Origin: Nocardioides exalbidus
GTDB taxonomy: Bacteria > Actinomycetota > Actinomycetes > Propionibacteriales > Nocardioidaceae
Direction: 5' to 3'
Assembly (NCBI RefSeq): GCF_900105585.1
Contig: NZ_FNRT01000002.1
Coordinates: 2,232,001-2,296,000, forward strand
DNA length: 64,000 nucleotides
Part shown: positions 23,973-32,945 of the stretch, piece by piece
Position numbering within the stretch: position 1 is the stretch's first letter
Layout: each line of letters opens with the position of its first letter
The notes under the pieces: generated by a model
What the model was told of the DNA's origin: nothing
Database searches by the model: none
What the model saw: only the letters and a program-made list of their open reading frames with translations
Position numbers and translations under genes: made by a program

Positions 23973-25478
23973 ATGGGCCGTCGACGCCGCCTCGTGGCGG
24001 GCATCGCAGTCGTCTGCCTGAGCGTGCTGCTCGGGATCTCCGTCGCGGTCTCGCTGTTCCTCAGCAGCAGCCGGACGATCGTGCTGGTCGGCCACGACAC
24101 CGTCGTACGGCCCACGTTCGAGCGCGATGCTGTGGTGGAGACGGGCCCGCTGCTGCCGGACTTCCGGTTCCGCGACGTCGGCCCCGTCGGCGTGCGCCTC
24201 ACGCTCGGCAAGACCGAGGTCGGCTCGATCGAGGAGCTCGTCGAGCGCTACGCCTACATCGCCGGCGACCCGACCGCGCCGGTCGGCAAGGTCCAGGACG
24301 TCGTGGTCGACCTGGCCGTCTCGGCCGCCCTGCGCGGGCTGGGGGTCGGGCTCGTGCCGATCGCGTTCTACCTGCTGCTCGGCCGGCACCGGCGCGGCCA
24401 GCTCTTCCGCGGGCTCCGCACGCGCAACGGGATCCTCGCCCTGGCCCTGCTGCTCGCGCTCCCGGTCCTCGTCTGGCAGCCGTGGGAGGCCGACGAGGAG
24501 ACGCAGGAGGACCAGGGGACGTGGCAGACGCTCGCCGAGCTCGCCGGCCCCGACGTCACGCTGCCGGCCGAGACGCGCGGCATCGAGGTGCGCACCGGAC
24601 CAGTCACGACCGAGAGCAAGAAGCTCGTGCTGAGCGCGGTCGACACCTACGAGAAGAGCAAGGAGTTCTACTCCACCGCCGCCGAGGGCGCCGCCGACCT
24701 CGACGTCCGCCGACCCGAGGACGGCGAGACGGTCGCGCTGCTGGTGACCGACCGCCACGACAACATCGGCATGGACCGGGTGGCACGGGCGATCGGCGAG
24801 GCGGCCGGCGCGACCGTCGTGCTCGACGGCGGCGACGACACCTCGACCGGCCAGCCGTGGGAGGCGTTCAGCCTCGACTCGCTCGCCGCCACCTTCGACG
24901 ACTGGGACCGCTTCGGGATCGCAGGCAACCACGACCACGGCACCTTCGTGTCGTCCTACCTCGCCGACAAGGGCTGGACGATGCTCGACGGCGAGGTGGT
25001 CGACGCGCCGTGGGGCGGCACGCTCCTGGGCGTGGACGACCCACGCAGCAGCGGCCTGGGCAACTGGCGCGACGAGTCCGGCCTGAGCTTCACCGAGGTC
25101 GGCCTCCGCATCGCCGACGCCGCCTGCGCGGCCCAGGACGACGGCGAGCGGGTCAGCACGATCCTCGTCCACGACGCCAACCTCGGCCGCGAGGCGCTCT
25201 CCCGCGGCTGTGTCGACCTCGTGCTCGGTGGCCACACGCACGTGCAGGCAGGCCCCGACGCCGTCGAGGGCGAGGACGGCGAGGTCGGCTACACCTGGAC
25301 CAACGGCACCACCGGCGGGGCGGCGTACGCCATCGCGCTCGGCAGCAAGCCGCGCCGCGACGCCGACGTCAGCCTGGTGACCTACGCCGACGGCCGGCCG
25401 GTGGGCCTGCAGTGGGTCCGGCTGCGCACCGACGGTTCGTGGCTCGTCGGGGACTACGCCGCGATCGAGCCGGGCTGA
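23973..25478 (+). CDS. Membrane-anchored metallophosphoesterase
   Basis: 501 residues. Membrane segments lie near 8-30, 117-137 and 152-168, followed by an extracytoplasmic calcineurin-like phosphoesterase domain. Metal-binding motifs are VTDRHDN (Asp260, His262), LDGGDD (286-291), AGNHDHG (317-323), ILVHDANLG and VLGGHTHVQ, so both metal sites are complete. It hydrolyses phosphomonoesters or phosphodiesters outside the membrane; substrate unknown. It lies 22 nt after the methyltransferase and may share its transcript, ending at the hairpin at 25520. Confidence 0.85.
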   Translation: MGRRRRLVAGIAVVCLSVLLGISVAVSLFLSSSRTIVLVGHDTVVRPTFERDAVVETGPLLPDFRFRDVGPVGVRLTLGKTEVGSIEELVERYAYIAGDPTAPVGKVQDVVVDLAVSAALRGLGVGLVPIAFYLLLGRHRRGQLFRGLRTRNGILALALLLALPVLVWQPWEADEETQEDQGTWQTLAELAGPDVTLPAETRGIEVRTGPVTTESKKLVLSAVDTYEKSKEFYSTAAEGAADLDVRRPEDGETVALLVTDRHDNIGMDRVARAIGEAAGATVVLDGGDDTSTGQPWEAFSLDSLAATFDDWDRFGIAGNHDHGTFVSSYLADKGWTMLDGEVVDAPWGGTLLGVDDPRSSGLGNWRDESGLSFTEVGLRIADAACAAQDDGERVSTILVHDANLGREALSRGCVDLVLGGHTHVQAGPDAVEGEDGEVGYTWTNGTTGGAAYAIALGSKPRRDADVSLVTYADGRPVGLQWVRLRTDGSWLVGDYAAIEPG

Positions 25479-25519
25479 ACCGACCCGGGCCGACCCGGGT
25501 CCGGCGGAGCGTGGTGGCC

Positions 25520-25555
25520 GTGCCGGGCTGGGCCCCCACAGTCCCAGCCCGGCAC
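25520..25555 (+). terminator. Terminator after the metallophosphoesterase gene
   Basis: GTGCCGGGCTGGG and CCCAGCCCGGCAC form a perfect 13-bp stem with a 10-nt loop, 41 nt after the stop. Confidence 0.8.
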
Positions 25556-25601
25556 CTGCGATCCTCCGTTCCGTCAAGGCGAGCGCAAGCCCGGATTCAG
25601 T

Positions 25602-25618
25602 TTTCACCTCCGCTGAAA
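25602..25618. promoter_or_regulatory. TTTCA-N7-TGAAA palindrome upstream of the XRE/HEAT regulator
   Basis: A 17-bp symmetric site in an AT-richer patch, 52 bp upstream of the GATACT -10-like element of the following regulator gene. A possible autoregulatory operator. Confidence 0.4.
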
Positions 25619-25682
25619 CCCGTTCGCTTCAAGATCCGGGTGACGGGCAGCGCGCTGTCAGGCATTCCCTGATACTCGCCAC

Positions 25683-27191
25683 GTGCCGGAGCAGCCGCGG
25701 ATGACGGTGGTGGACGACGCCACCCCGCTGGGCGGCTCGTCGATCGACGTCGCCGCACGCATCGCCTGGACGATGCGGATGGCGCGGGTGACCTCCGGCG
25801 CCCCGGACAGCCGAATGCGCTCCCTCGCCTCGGCGCTGGGGACGAGCACGGCCCGGATCTCGCGCGCCGAGACCGGTCAGCTGCGCGACGGCTCGCTGGT
25901 CGACGGCTACGAGCAGGTGCTCGGGATGCCGGAGGGGTCGCTGCGCGCGCCGATCGACGTGCTCGCCCGCACCTTCCCGGCGTCCAGCCCGCCCGACGCC
26001 CGGCCGGGCGAGGCGATCAGGTCGGTGGCCGAGCTCTCCGAGCTCACCGAGCGCCTCGACTCCGGGGCCGCGGCGACCGGTGGCGACTGGCTGCGCTGGG
26101 CGCGCTCGATCGCCGCACCGGGCAACATCGGGATGCCCGTCCCGCTGGCGCAGCGCGTCGTCCGGCGGCTGGTGCGTGAGCTGGCCCGCTCGTGCGGCCA
26201 CGGCTACCCCAGCCGCTACGAGGCGCTGGCCAAGCTCCGGTGCAGCGACTACGGCTTCCTCGTGCTCCGCGCGGCCCGGCACGAGGTCGCGCACCCGCAC
26301 GCCCAGGGACTCGCCGACCTGCTGAGTGCGGTGGGCGAGGCGGTGACCCTGGACGGGGTCGCCTGGTGCCTGGAGCTGCTGCGCTCGGACCGGGCCCAGC
26401 TCGCGATCTGCGGCGCGCTCGCCCTGGAGAACATGGGGGAGATCAGCCCGGCGGGCACCTTCTGGCCGACGGTGCTGCCCGACCTGGTCAGGGCGTTCGA
26501 CGCCTCCGAGCCGGGCTCGTCGCAGGAGGAGTGGGCGGCGCACCTCATCCGGCTCGTCCCGTCGTCGACCGCTCGCTCCGCGGCCACGAAGCCGGGTCGC
26601 CGGCTGCCGCCGGCGCCCGAGGTCGAGGGCTTCGACCGGCACCGCGCCAACCGGCAGTGGCAGCAGTGCGCCGCGATCGCCACCGACGTCGGTCACGAGG
26701 TCGGTGTCGGCGACCAGCCGATGCTCGCGCGGCTGCTCTTCGACATCGGCTACGGGCACTGGGAGACGCGGGCGGTGACCGGCTACTTCCTGCTCGCCGG
26801 GCTGCCGGCCCTCGCCGACCCGGTCTGGGAGCGGTTCCGGGTGCTCGTGGACGGCGAGCCCGACCGGCGGATCCGCCACCGGATGGCGCGCCGCCTGCAC
26901 GGGGCGCTCGCCGGCCGGGCGAACGACGGCGTCGTCGCGTGGCTCGACTCGCCCGACCCCGTCCTGCGCTCGGCCGCGCTGCAGGTGCTGGGGGCGTCGG
27001 GGCACGTGCTCGCGCTCGACGTCGTACGCGCCGCGCTGACCGATCCCGGCACCGCCCGGGCCGCCACCTACGCCATCGGCATGAGCGGGCACCCGGTGCT
27101 GCCGCAGGTCGTGCGCGACCCGACGCTCGACGCGCAGGTCCGCGGGTCCGCGGCGTGGTGGCTGGAGGGTGGGTCGCGCATCGACGTCTGA
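25683..27191 (+). CDS. XRE-type helix-turn-helix protein with large HEAT-like C-terminal region
   Basis: 502 residues from a GTG start. A helix-turn-helix at about 39-62 (MRSLASALGTSTARISRAET) is followed by roughly 400 residues of helical, HEAT-repeat-like sequence (for example SRYEALAKLRCSDYG, LAICGALALENMG, DPVLRSAALQVLGASGHV). The family occurs in actinobacteria, but ligand and targets are unknown to me. A GATACT hexamer at 25671-25676, 6 nt before the GTG, suggests a leaderless transcript. The gene is monocistronic and converges on the DUF4032 gene with a 10-nt gap. Confidence 0.75.
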   Translation: MPEQPRMTVVDDATPLGGSSIDVAARIAWTMRMARVTSGAPDSRMRSLASALGTSTARISRAETGQLRDGSLVDGYEQVLGMPEGSLRAPIDVLARTFPASSPPDARPGEAIRSVAELSELTERLDSGAAATGGDWLRWARSIAAPGNIGMPVPLAQRVVRRLVRELARSCGHGYPSRYEALAKLRCSDYGFLVLRAARHEVAHPHAQGLADLLSAVGEAVTLDGVAWCLELLRSDRAQLAICGALALENMGEISPAGTFWPTVLPDLVRAFDASEPGSSQEEWAAHLIRLVPSSTARSAATKPGRRLPPAPEVEGFDRHRANRQWQQCAAIATDVGHEVGVGDQPMLARLLFDIGYGHWETRAVTGYFLLAGLPALADPVWERFRVLVDGEPDRRIRHRMARRLHGALAGRANDGVVAWLDSPDPVLRSAALQVLGASGHVLALDVVRAALTDPGTARAATYAIGMSGHPVLPQVVRDPTLDAQVRGSAAWWLEGGSRIDV

Positions 27192-27201
27192 GCCGCTGCG
27201 G

Positions 27202-28410
27202 TCACTCCTGGCCGGTGATCGCCTCGTCGGGACGAGCGGTGAGGTAGCGGTCGATGTAGTCGCGGGCGGTCTCGTGGATGTTGACCTCGTGGCCCGCCCG
27301 CTCCGAGAGGTACCACCGGTGCTCGAGGATCTCGTGGAACACCTCGGCGGGCTCGAGCTTGCCGGTCGCGTCGGGCGGGATCATCGCCATGATCGGCTCG
27401 AAGATCTCGTGCATCCACCGGCTGGCGACGACGTGCCGGTCCTCGCGACCGAGGTCGAAGTGGGCGGTGAAGGCGGCGAGGTCGTTGAGCAGCCGCCGGG
27501 CCTGGTTCTCCTCGACCGACATGCCGGTGAGCGCCTGCACCTCGCGGGCGTGGTGGCCGAGGTCGACGACCTTCGGCTGGATCCGGATGGTGTCGCCGCC
27601 GAGGTCGGTGACGATGTCGAGCTCGTCGACGTCGAACCCGAGGTCGTTGAGCCGCTCGACCCGGCGCTCGATGCGCCACATCTCGTCGGCGCCGAACTCC
27701 TCGAGGTCGGTCAGCTCGCGCCACAGCGCCTCGTAGCGCTCACGGAGGTGCTCGATGATCGCGAAGCCGTCGATCGGGTGCTGCACCGCGCCGCTGGCGC
27801 TGAGGTCCATCAGCTCGGCGAAGATGTTCTCGCAGCCGACGGTGATGTCGTAGTCGCGCATCCGGTCGCTCACGTCCTCGTGCAGCTCGCCGGTCTCGGC
27901 GTCCACGAGGTAGGCCGCGAGCTCGCCGGCGTTGCGGCGGAAGAGCACGTTGGAGAGCGAGACGTCGCCCCAGTAGAAGCCGGCCAGGTGCAGGCGCACG
28001 AGCAGGACGGCCATCGCGTCGATGAGCACGGGCACGTGCTCGGCGGTCATGCCGCGGCTGAAGAGGCTGCGGTAGGGCAGCGAGAACTGGAGGTGGCGGG
28101 TGATCAGGACCGCCGGCAGCCCGCTGCCGTCGGGGGCCTCGCGCCCGGTGACGACCCCCTGCGGCACGACCGAGGGCATGCCCATCCGCTGGAGGTCGCG
28201 CAGCATCCGGTACTCCCGGAACGCGATGTCGTCCTGGGTCTCCTTGACCGCGTAGACGTAGCTGCCGAGCCGCACGATGCGCACGACGTGGCGCGAGAGC
28301 CCACGGGGGAGGGGCACGACGATGTCGTCCGGCCACTCCTCGAGCGGGGTGTCCCACGGCAGGCCGACGATCGCCGGGTCCGGCCGGCTCGCGACGATCC
28401 GCAGGGGCAT
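27202..28410 (-). CDS. DUF4032 / kinase-fold (lipopolysaccharide-kinase-like) protein
   Basis: 402 residues. The N-terminal 230 residues show a protein-kinase-like fold: YVYAVKETQD with Lys56, the catalytic loop HLAGFYWGDVSLSNVLF (Asp149, Asn154), and AYLVDAETGEL with Asp170 in place of DFG. The C-terminal part (about 230-395) matches DUF4032. It likely phosphorylates a small molecule or sugar; the substrate is unknown. TAGGTT (minus strand, 28417-28422) stands 6 nt before the ATG, so its own leaderless transcript is likely even though the GH13 gene ends only 9 nt upstream. The GH13 partner hints at a role in glucan or maltodextrin metabolism. Confidence 0.8.
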   Translation of the reverse strand: MPLRIVASRPDPAIVGLPWDTPLEEWPDDIVVPLPRGLSRHVVRIVRLGSYVYAVKETQDDIAFREYRMLRDLQRMGMPSVVPQGVVTGREAPDGSGLPAVLITRHLQFSLPYRSLFSRGMTAEHVPVLIDAMAVLLVRLHLAGFYWGDVSLSNVLFRRNAGELAAYLVDAETGELHEDVSDRMRDYDITVGCENIFAELMDLSASGAVQHPIDGFAIIEHLRERYEALWRELTDLEEFGADEMWRIERRVERLNDLGFDVDELDIVTDLGGDTIRIQPKVVDLGHHAREVQALTGMSVEENQARRLLNDLAAFTAHFDLGREDRHVVASRWMHEIFEPIMAMIPPDATGKLEPAEVFHEILEHRWYLSERAGHEVNIHETARDYIDRYLTARPDEAITGQE

Positions 28411-28419
28411 CCCCGCAAC

Positions 28420-30258
28420 CTACTCCGGACCCACGCTCCACACGTCGACCCGCGGCCCGTCGCTCGACGGCACCTCGAGCCCGTCCGGGCCGGCGAGCAG
28501 GTCGCCGCCGCCGGGCTCGGAGCCGAAGAGGTGCGTGGCCCCGGCCAGCGGCAGGGTGAAGGAGGCGCCGCCCGCCCGGCGCGCGACCACGAGCACTGAA
28601 CCCTGGGGGTGCTCGCGCAGGTGGGCGATGGTGTCGTCGTCGACGTGCGCCCACCGCAGGCCCCCGCGCCGGAGAGCGGGGTGGCTGCGCCGCAAGCGGG
28701 CGAGGTCGGCGTACGTCGCCATGGTGGCGGTGTCCCACTCGTCCGAGCGGTGCCACGGCATGGTCCGGCGGGCGTCCTCGCCGTTGACGCCCTCGAGGCC
28801 GATCTCGTCCCCGGCGAAGACCATCGGCACGCCGGGCAGCGTGAACTGGAGGCCGACGGCCACCCGGTGGACCGCGGTGTCGCCGCCGACGACCGTGCGG
28901 ATCCGGGCGGAGTCGTGGGAGCCGAGGATGTTCCAGCTGTTGGCGGTGGCGCGCCAGCCGAGGGTGCCCTGCCAGGCGCGGAAGGTCTCGACGACGGCCG
29001 CTCCGCCGCGCCGGGGCACCGGGACCGGACGACCGAAGGGACGGGCGGGCGAGGCGGGGTCGCGCACCCATGACCAGACCGGCCAGGAGAAGCCGGAGTA
29101 GTTCATCGTGCCGTGCCAGCCGTCACCGTCGACGTCGCCGGTGGCGTCGTGGTTGTGCTCGCCGATGACCCACGGGTCCTCCCGCAGGTCGGCGGCGGTC
29201 GCGCGCGCGGCGCGGGCCACGTCGTGGGCGACGTCGATCGGGCCGAGGCGTCCGGTCATGTTGGCGACGTCGATGCGCCAGCCGTCGACGTCGAAGGGCT
29301 TGCGCAGCCAGCGCCCGACCACCGAGTCCGGGCCCTCGACCATCGCGGCGCGCAGGTCGGGGTCGGTGTGGTTGATCTTCGGCAGCGTGCCGTGGCCCAT
29401 CCAGCAGGCGTAGGTGCCGTCGTCGTTGAAGTAGTAGTAGGTCCGGTGCGGCCCGGCCGGGTCGTCGCTGGCCGAGAGGAACCACTCGTGGGTGTCGCCG
29501 GTGTGGTTGGTGGTGAGGTCGCCGAGGATCCGCCAGCCACGCTGGTGGACCGCGGTGCTGAGCCGGTCGTAGGCCTCGTCGCCGCCGAGGAGCGGGTCGA
29601 CCTCGGTGAACGTGGTGGCGTTGTAGCGGTGGTTGCTCTCGCCCGGGAAGACAGGCGTCGTGTAGAGGATGTCCGCACCGACCCGCTCGATGTGGTCGAG
29701 GTGCTCGGTGATCCCGTCGAGGTCGCCGCCGAAGAGCTGCATCGGCGTGCGCGGGTCGGTGCCCTCGAAGGCCACCTCGTCGTCCCACTCCGCCGCCAGC
29801 GCCCAGTCGGGCAGCGCGCGGTCGTCGGCCGCGGCCGACCGGGCGAACCGGTCCGGGAAGACCTGGTAGACCACGCCGTCGCGCCCCCAGTCCGGCGCGG
29901 CCGGGTAGGCCGCCAGCCGGAAGTCGGCACCGTCCGGGACGTCGTGCGCCACCGGGCCGGCGCCGGTCAGCCACTCCTGCTGATCGCCCCGCACGACCAG
30001 GAACCGGTAGTGCGTCACCGGGTTGTGGACCGGCAGCTCGGCGGCCCACCAGACCACGTCGCCCTCGGTGGACGTCGTCGTCGCGTGGAAGACCGGCTCG
30101 GCGTCGTACGTCGTGCGCAGCCAGATCGCGTCGACCGGGTCGCTCGCGCTGGTGCGGACGCGCACGACCACGGTCTCGCCCAGCGCCGGCGCCTCGTCGG
30201 AGACGTAGAGCGGGGAGCCGTCGTGGTGAGGGAGGTGGAGGAGGCTCACGAGCCCCAT
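28420..30258 (-). CDS. GH13 alpha-amylase-family glucosidase (neopullulanase/maltodextrin-glucosidase-like)
   Basis: 612 residues, no signal peptide, hence cytosolic. An N-terminal beta-sandwich (1-115) of the type seen in neopullulanases is followed by the TIM barrel: VVYQVFPDRFARS (129-141), region I GDLTTNHTGD, region II DGWRIDVANM with nucleophile Asp330, region III VIGEHNHD with acid/base Glu367, and region IV ILGSHDSARI with Asp449. It hydrolyses alpha-1,4 (and maybe alpha-1,6) bonds in maltodextrins. The ATG at 30258 has GAGGAAGG just upstream. It starts 41 nt from the divergent tRNA-Thr and precedes the kinase-like gene. Confidence 0.9.
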   Translation of the reverse strand: MGLVSLLHLPHHDGSPLYVSDEAPALGETVVVRVRTSASDPVDAIWLRTTYDAEPVFHATTTSTEGDVVWWAAELPVHNPVTHYRFLVVRGDQQEWLTGAGPVAHDVPDGADFRLAAYPAAPDWGRDGVVYQVFPDRFARSAAADDRALPDWALAAEWDDEVAFEGTDPRTPMQLFGGDLDGITEHLDHIERVGADILYTTPVFPGESNHRYNATTFTEVDPLLGGDEAYDRLSTAVHQRGWRILGDLTTNHTGDTHEWFLSASDDPAGPHRTYYYFNDDGTYACWMGHGTLPKINHTDPDLRAAMVEGPDSVVGRWLRKPFDVDGWRIDVANMTGRLGPIDVAHDVARAARATAADLREDPWVIGEHNHDATGDVDGDGWHGTMNYSGFSWPVWSWVRDPASPARPFGRPVPVPRRGGAAVVETFRAWQGTLGWRATANSWNILGSHDSARIRTVVGGDTAVHRVAVGLQFTLPGVPMVFAGDEIGLEGVNGEDARRTMPWHRSDEWDTATMATYADLARLRRSHPALRRGGLRWAHVDDDTIAHLREHPQGSVLVVARRAGGASFTLPLAGATHLFGSEPGGGDLLAGPDGLEVPSSDGPRVDVWSVGPE

Positions 30259-30298
30259 CCTTCCTCACCTAGGATGGCCGCCGCGCCGCGAGGCGTAC

Positions 30299-30371
30299 GC
30301 CGGTGTAGCTCAGTTGGTAGAGCGCATTACTTGTAATAATGATGTCGCGGGTTCGATTCCTGTCACCGGCT
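30299..30371 (+). tRNA. thrT: tRNA-Thr (anticodon TGT)
   Basis: The full cloverleaf folds: acceptor GCCGGTG/CACCGGC, D-stem GCTC/GAGC with loop AGTTGGTA, anticodon stem CATTA/TAATG around CTTGTAA (anticodon TGT at 30332-30334), 5-nt variable loop, T-stem GCGGG/CCTGT around TTCGATT, discriminator T. The CCA end is not encoded (TCC follows). It reads ACA/ACG-type threonine codons, rare in this GC-rich genome. Confidence 0.97.
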
Positions 30372-30385
30372 CCGCCCGTGCTGCT

Positions 30386-30474
30386 GCTTCACCATGGGAT
30401 GTCGACGAAAACGCACTTCCCCCACGCAACTTCACGAGGGAAGTGCTGCACGTCCCGACATCCCATGGTGAAGC
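30386..30474. repeat. 89-nt two-tier palindrome between tRNA-Thr and pdxY
   Basis: Outer arms of 19 bp (30386-30404 and 30456-30474) are perfectly complementary. Inside, 3 more bp (ACG/CGT) and a second perfect 9-bp stem GCACTTCCC/GGGAAGTGC (30413-30421, 30438-30446) close a 16-nt loop. The right arm ends 1 nt before the pdxY stop codon. It is far larger than a terminator needs to be, and the neatly nested, internally loop-separated design resembles a REP/MITE-like palindromic unit; it could still terminate both the tRNA and pdxY transcripts. Confidence 0.8.
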
Positions 30475-30475
30475 G

Positions 30476-31339
30476 TCAGCGGACCTGCTCGACCACGAAC
30501 TCGTTGGCCGGCGAGGCGATCGCGTCCTGGGCCTCGACCAGACGGAGCTCACGCTCGCCGGAGTCGTGGGTCGCCCTGAGGACGGCGAAGACCGAGGAGG
30601 CGGTGCGCGCGAGCGCGTCGGCGGCCGAGCCGGTCGTCCTCAGGTGGGCGGTGAAGAGGGCCGCGGTGATGTCGCCCGAGCCGTTGGCCTTCATCGGCAG
30701 GCGCGGGGTGGTCACCAGCCACGCCTCGTCGCCGGTGACCGCGAGCATCTCGATCGAGTCCTCGGGCGCGCCGATCCGCAGGACCGAGGTGACCAGCACC
30801 GTCGACGGACCGAGCGCGCGCACCTCGTCGACCGCCTCGAGGGTCGCCTCCAGCGGCGAGGGTCCGCTGAGGCTGTCGCGGTCGGTGATGAAGCCGAGCT
30901 CGAACTGGTTGGGCGTCAGCAGGTCGGCGACCGGGATGATCGTCGAGCGGTACTTCGGCGGGATCGCCGGGTTCACGAAGCAGCCCGAGGTCGCGTTGCC
31001 CATGACCGGGTCGCAGGTGTACGTCGCCGCCGGATTGGCCGCCTTGACCTGCGCCACCGCGTCGGCGATGACGTCGGCGATCTCCGGGGATCCCTGGTAG
31101 CCGGACAGGATCGCGTCGCAGGACGCGAAGGCGCCGCGCTCGCCGATGCCGGTGATCACCGCGGCGACGTCCTCGGCCGCGATCAGCGGCCCGCGCCACT
31201 CGCCGTAGCCGGTGTGGTTGGAGAAGTTGACCGTCAGCACCGGCCACACCTCGTGGCCGAGGCGCTGGAGCGGGAAGACGGCGGCAGAGTTGCCGACGTG
31301 CCCGTAGGCGACGTGGGACTGGATCGAGAGGACGCGCAT
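30476..31339 (-). CDS. pdxY: Pyridoxal kinase
   Basis: 287 residues of the ribokinase-like PdxY fold. It phosphorylates pyridoxal with ATP in vitamin B6 salvage. Signatures: VLSIQSHVAYGHVGNSAAVFP at the N-terminus, HTGYGEWRG, CDPVMGN near 109-115, LLTPNQFELGFI, and the anion-hole motif KANGSGDITAALFTAHL with catalytic Asp. TAACCT (minus strand, 31346-31351) is 6 nt before the ATG, so it is probably leaderless. The stop codon abuts the large palindrome. The dioxygenase gene lies 22 nt upstream on the same strand. Confidence 0.95.
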   Translation of the reverse strand: MRVLSIQSHVAYGHVGNSAAVFPLQRLGHEVWPVLTVNFSNHTGYGEWRGPLIAAEDVAAVITGIGERGAFASCDAILSGYQGSPEIADVIADAVAQVKAANPAATYTCDPVMGNATSGCFVNPAIPPKYRSTIIPVADLLTPNQFELGFITDRDSLSGPSPLEATLEAVDEVRALGPSTVLVTSVLRIGAPEDSIEMLAVTGDEAWLVTTPRLPMKANGSGDITAALFTAHLRTTGSAADALARTASSVFAVLRATHDSGERELRLVEAQDAIASPANEFVVEQVR

Positions 31340-31361
31340 CCCCCGAGGTTAGTCGGGCGGG

Positions 31362-32135
31362 TCAGGCGACCTGCAGCGACCGCTTGGAGAGCCCCATCCA
31401 GTAGCCGTCGATCACCTGGGTGCCGGGTGCGTCGGCGGCCGTCGCGGCGCCCAGCGTCACGAAGAGCGGCGTGTAGTGCTCGACGGTCGGGTGGGCGTAC
31501 GGCATCCCCGGCGCCTTCGACCTGTAGTCGGACAGCAGGTCGACATCGCCCCGCGTGAGCGCGTCGGCGGCCCACAGGTCGAAGTCGACCGACCAGCCGG
31601 GTGCCTCGGCCTCGATGCGGAACTCCTTGAGGAACGGCAGGCCGTGGGTGAGGAAGCCCGAGCCGATGATCAGCACGCCCTCCTCGCGCAACGGGCGGAG
31701 CCGCTCGCCGAGCTTCATCAGCCGGTGCGGGTCGTCGGTCGGCAGCGACATCTGGAGCACCGGGATGTCGGCCTCCGGATACATGATCTTCAGCGGCACC
31801 CACGCCCCGTGGTCGAGCCCGCGGGAGACGTGCTGGTGGACCGGTTCGCCGTCCGGCATCATCGCCGCGACCCGCTGCGCGAGCGCCGTGGCGTCGGGGG
31901 TCTCGTAGGTCATCTGGTAGTACCGCGGCGCGAACCCGCCGAAGTCGTAGACCAGCGGCGCGCCGCTCGCGGTCAGGCTCACCGGCGCGGACTCCCAGTG
32001 CGCGCTGACGATGAGGATGGCCTTCGGTCGCGGCAGGTCGCCCGCCCACGCCCTCAGCTGGCCCGACCAGATCGGGTCGTCGAGCAGCGGCGGCGCACCG
32101 TGGCCGATGTACAGGGCGGGCATGGCAGTGGTCAT
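31362..32135 (-). CDS. 4,5-DOPA dioxygenase extradiol-type enzyme (DODA/YgiD family)
   Basis: 257 residues from the ATG at 32135, which has GAGG 6 nt upstream. LigB-type class III extradiol dioxygenase: PALYIGHGAPPLL with the metal His12, ILIVSAHWES, GLDHGAWVPL, QMSLPTDDP and GSGFLTHGLPF supply metal and catalytic histidines. The substrate in bacteria is often unknown; ring opening of catechols or a quinone-detoxifying role is plausible. It has a near-perfect promoter overlapped by an inverted repeat, so it looks like an inducible stress or catabolic gene. The frame to 32189 runs through the promoter and was rejected. Confidence 0.88.
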   Translation of the reverse strand: MTTAMPALYIGHGAPPLLDDPIWSGQLRAWAGDLPRPKAILIVSAHWESAPVSLTASGAPLVYDFGGFAPRYYQMTYETPDATALAQRVAAMMPDGEPVHQHVSRGLDHGAWVPLKIMYPEADIPVLQMSLPTDDPHRLMKLGERLRPLREEGVLIIGSGFLTHGLPFLKEFRIEAEAPGWSVDFDLWAADALTRGDVDLLSDYRSKAPGMPYAHPTVEHYTPLFVTLGAATAADAPGTQVIDGYWMGLSKRSLQVA

Positions 32136-32150
32136 GACATCCTCAATAGT

Positions 32151-32189
32151 CCGGGATTCAACTATATTCCCGGCGTAGTCCACCGGCAA
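32151..32189 (-). promoter_or_regulatory. Sigma-70-type promoter with overlapping repressor palindrome, DODA gene
   Basis: On the minus strand, -35 TTGCCG (32184-32189), 17-bp spacer, -10 TATAGT (32161-32166). CCGGGA (32151-32156) and TCCCGG (32168-32173) form an inverted repeat with 11-bp spacing that encloses the -10 and start site, typical of a MarR/TetR-like operator. Confidence 0.75.
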
Positions 32190-32231
32190 GTGGTCGTCAT
32201 GGGGCCGTCCCGGGAACCAGAACCCGGTGGA

Positions 32232-32945
32232 CTACCCCCGGGGTGGGACGTCGTCGTACGTCGGCAGCGTCCAGTCGATCGGCTCCGCGCCCTGCTCCTC
32301 GAGCAACCGGTTCACCTGGCTGAACGGCTTCGAGCCGAGGAACCCGCGGTGCGCGCTCAACGGCGAGGGGTGGACCGACTCGACCGACGGGATGGAGCCG
32401 AGGAGCGGCTTGAGCGACTGCGCCGGCCGACCCCAGAGCACCGCGACGCACGGGCCGCCGCGTTCGGCCAGCGCCGTGATGGCGCGCTCGGTGATCGGCT
32501 CCCACCCCTTGCGCTGGTGGCTGTTGGAGTCACCGGGCCGCACGGTGAGGCACCTGTTGAGCAGCATCACGCCCTGGTCGGCCCACGCGGACAGGTCGCC
32601 GTGCCGCGGCGGCACGACGCCGAGGTCGTCGCGCAGCTCGAGGTAGATGTTGCGCAGGCTCGGCGGCAGCGGCCACACGTGCCGTTCGACCGCGAAGCTC
32701 AGCCCGATCGGGTGCTGCGGGTTGGGGTAGGGGTCCTGCCCCACCACCAGCACGCGTACGTCGGCCAGCGGGCGCTCGAAGGCCCGGAACACCCGGTCGG
32801 CGCTGGGCTGGTAGCCCCGGCCGGCCGCAGACTCCTCCTGCAGGAAGCGGCCCATGGCCGCGATCTGCCCGTCGACCGGGGCGAGAGCGGCGGCCCAGTC
32901 GGGCGCCACGCGCCCCTTCTGGACGAGCCCCTCGAGAGAGCTCAT
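32232..32945 (-). CDS. ung: Uracil-DNA glycosylase (family 1)
   Basis: 237 residues. It removes uracil from DNA, the first step of base-excision repair. The water-activating motif [18 protein letters not shown] (67-84) has the Pro variant after DPY common in actinobacteria. The leucine-intercalation motif [17 protein letters not shown] is near the C-terminus, with LWGRPAQ and LLNRCLTV in between. The start overlaps the stop of the PLP-lyase gene by 4 nt, so this repair gene is the last cistron of an otherwise metabolic operon. Confidence 0.96.
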   Translation of the reverse strand: MSSLEGLVQKGRVAPDWAAALAPVDGQIAAMGRFLQEESAAGRGYQPSADRVFRAFERPLADVRVLVVGQDPYPNPQHPIGLSFAVERHVWPLPPSLRNIYLELRDDLGVVPPRHGDLSAWADQGVMLLNRCLTVRPGDSNSHQRKGWEPITERAITALAERGGPCVAVLWGRPAQSLKPLLGSIPSVESVHPSPLSAHRGFLGSKPFSQVNRLLEEQGAEPIDWTLPTYDDVPPRG

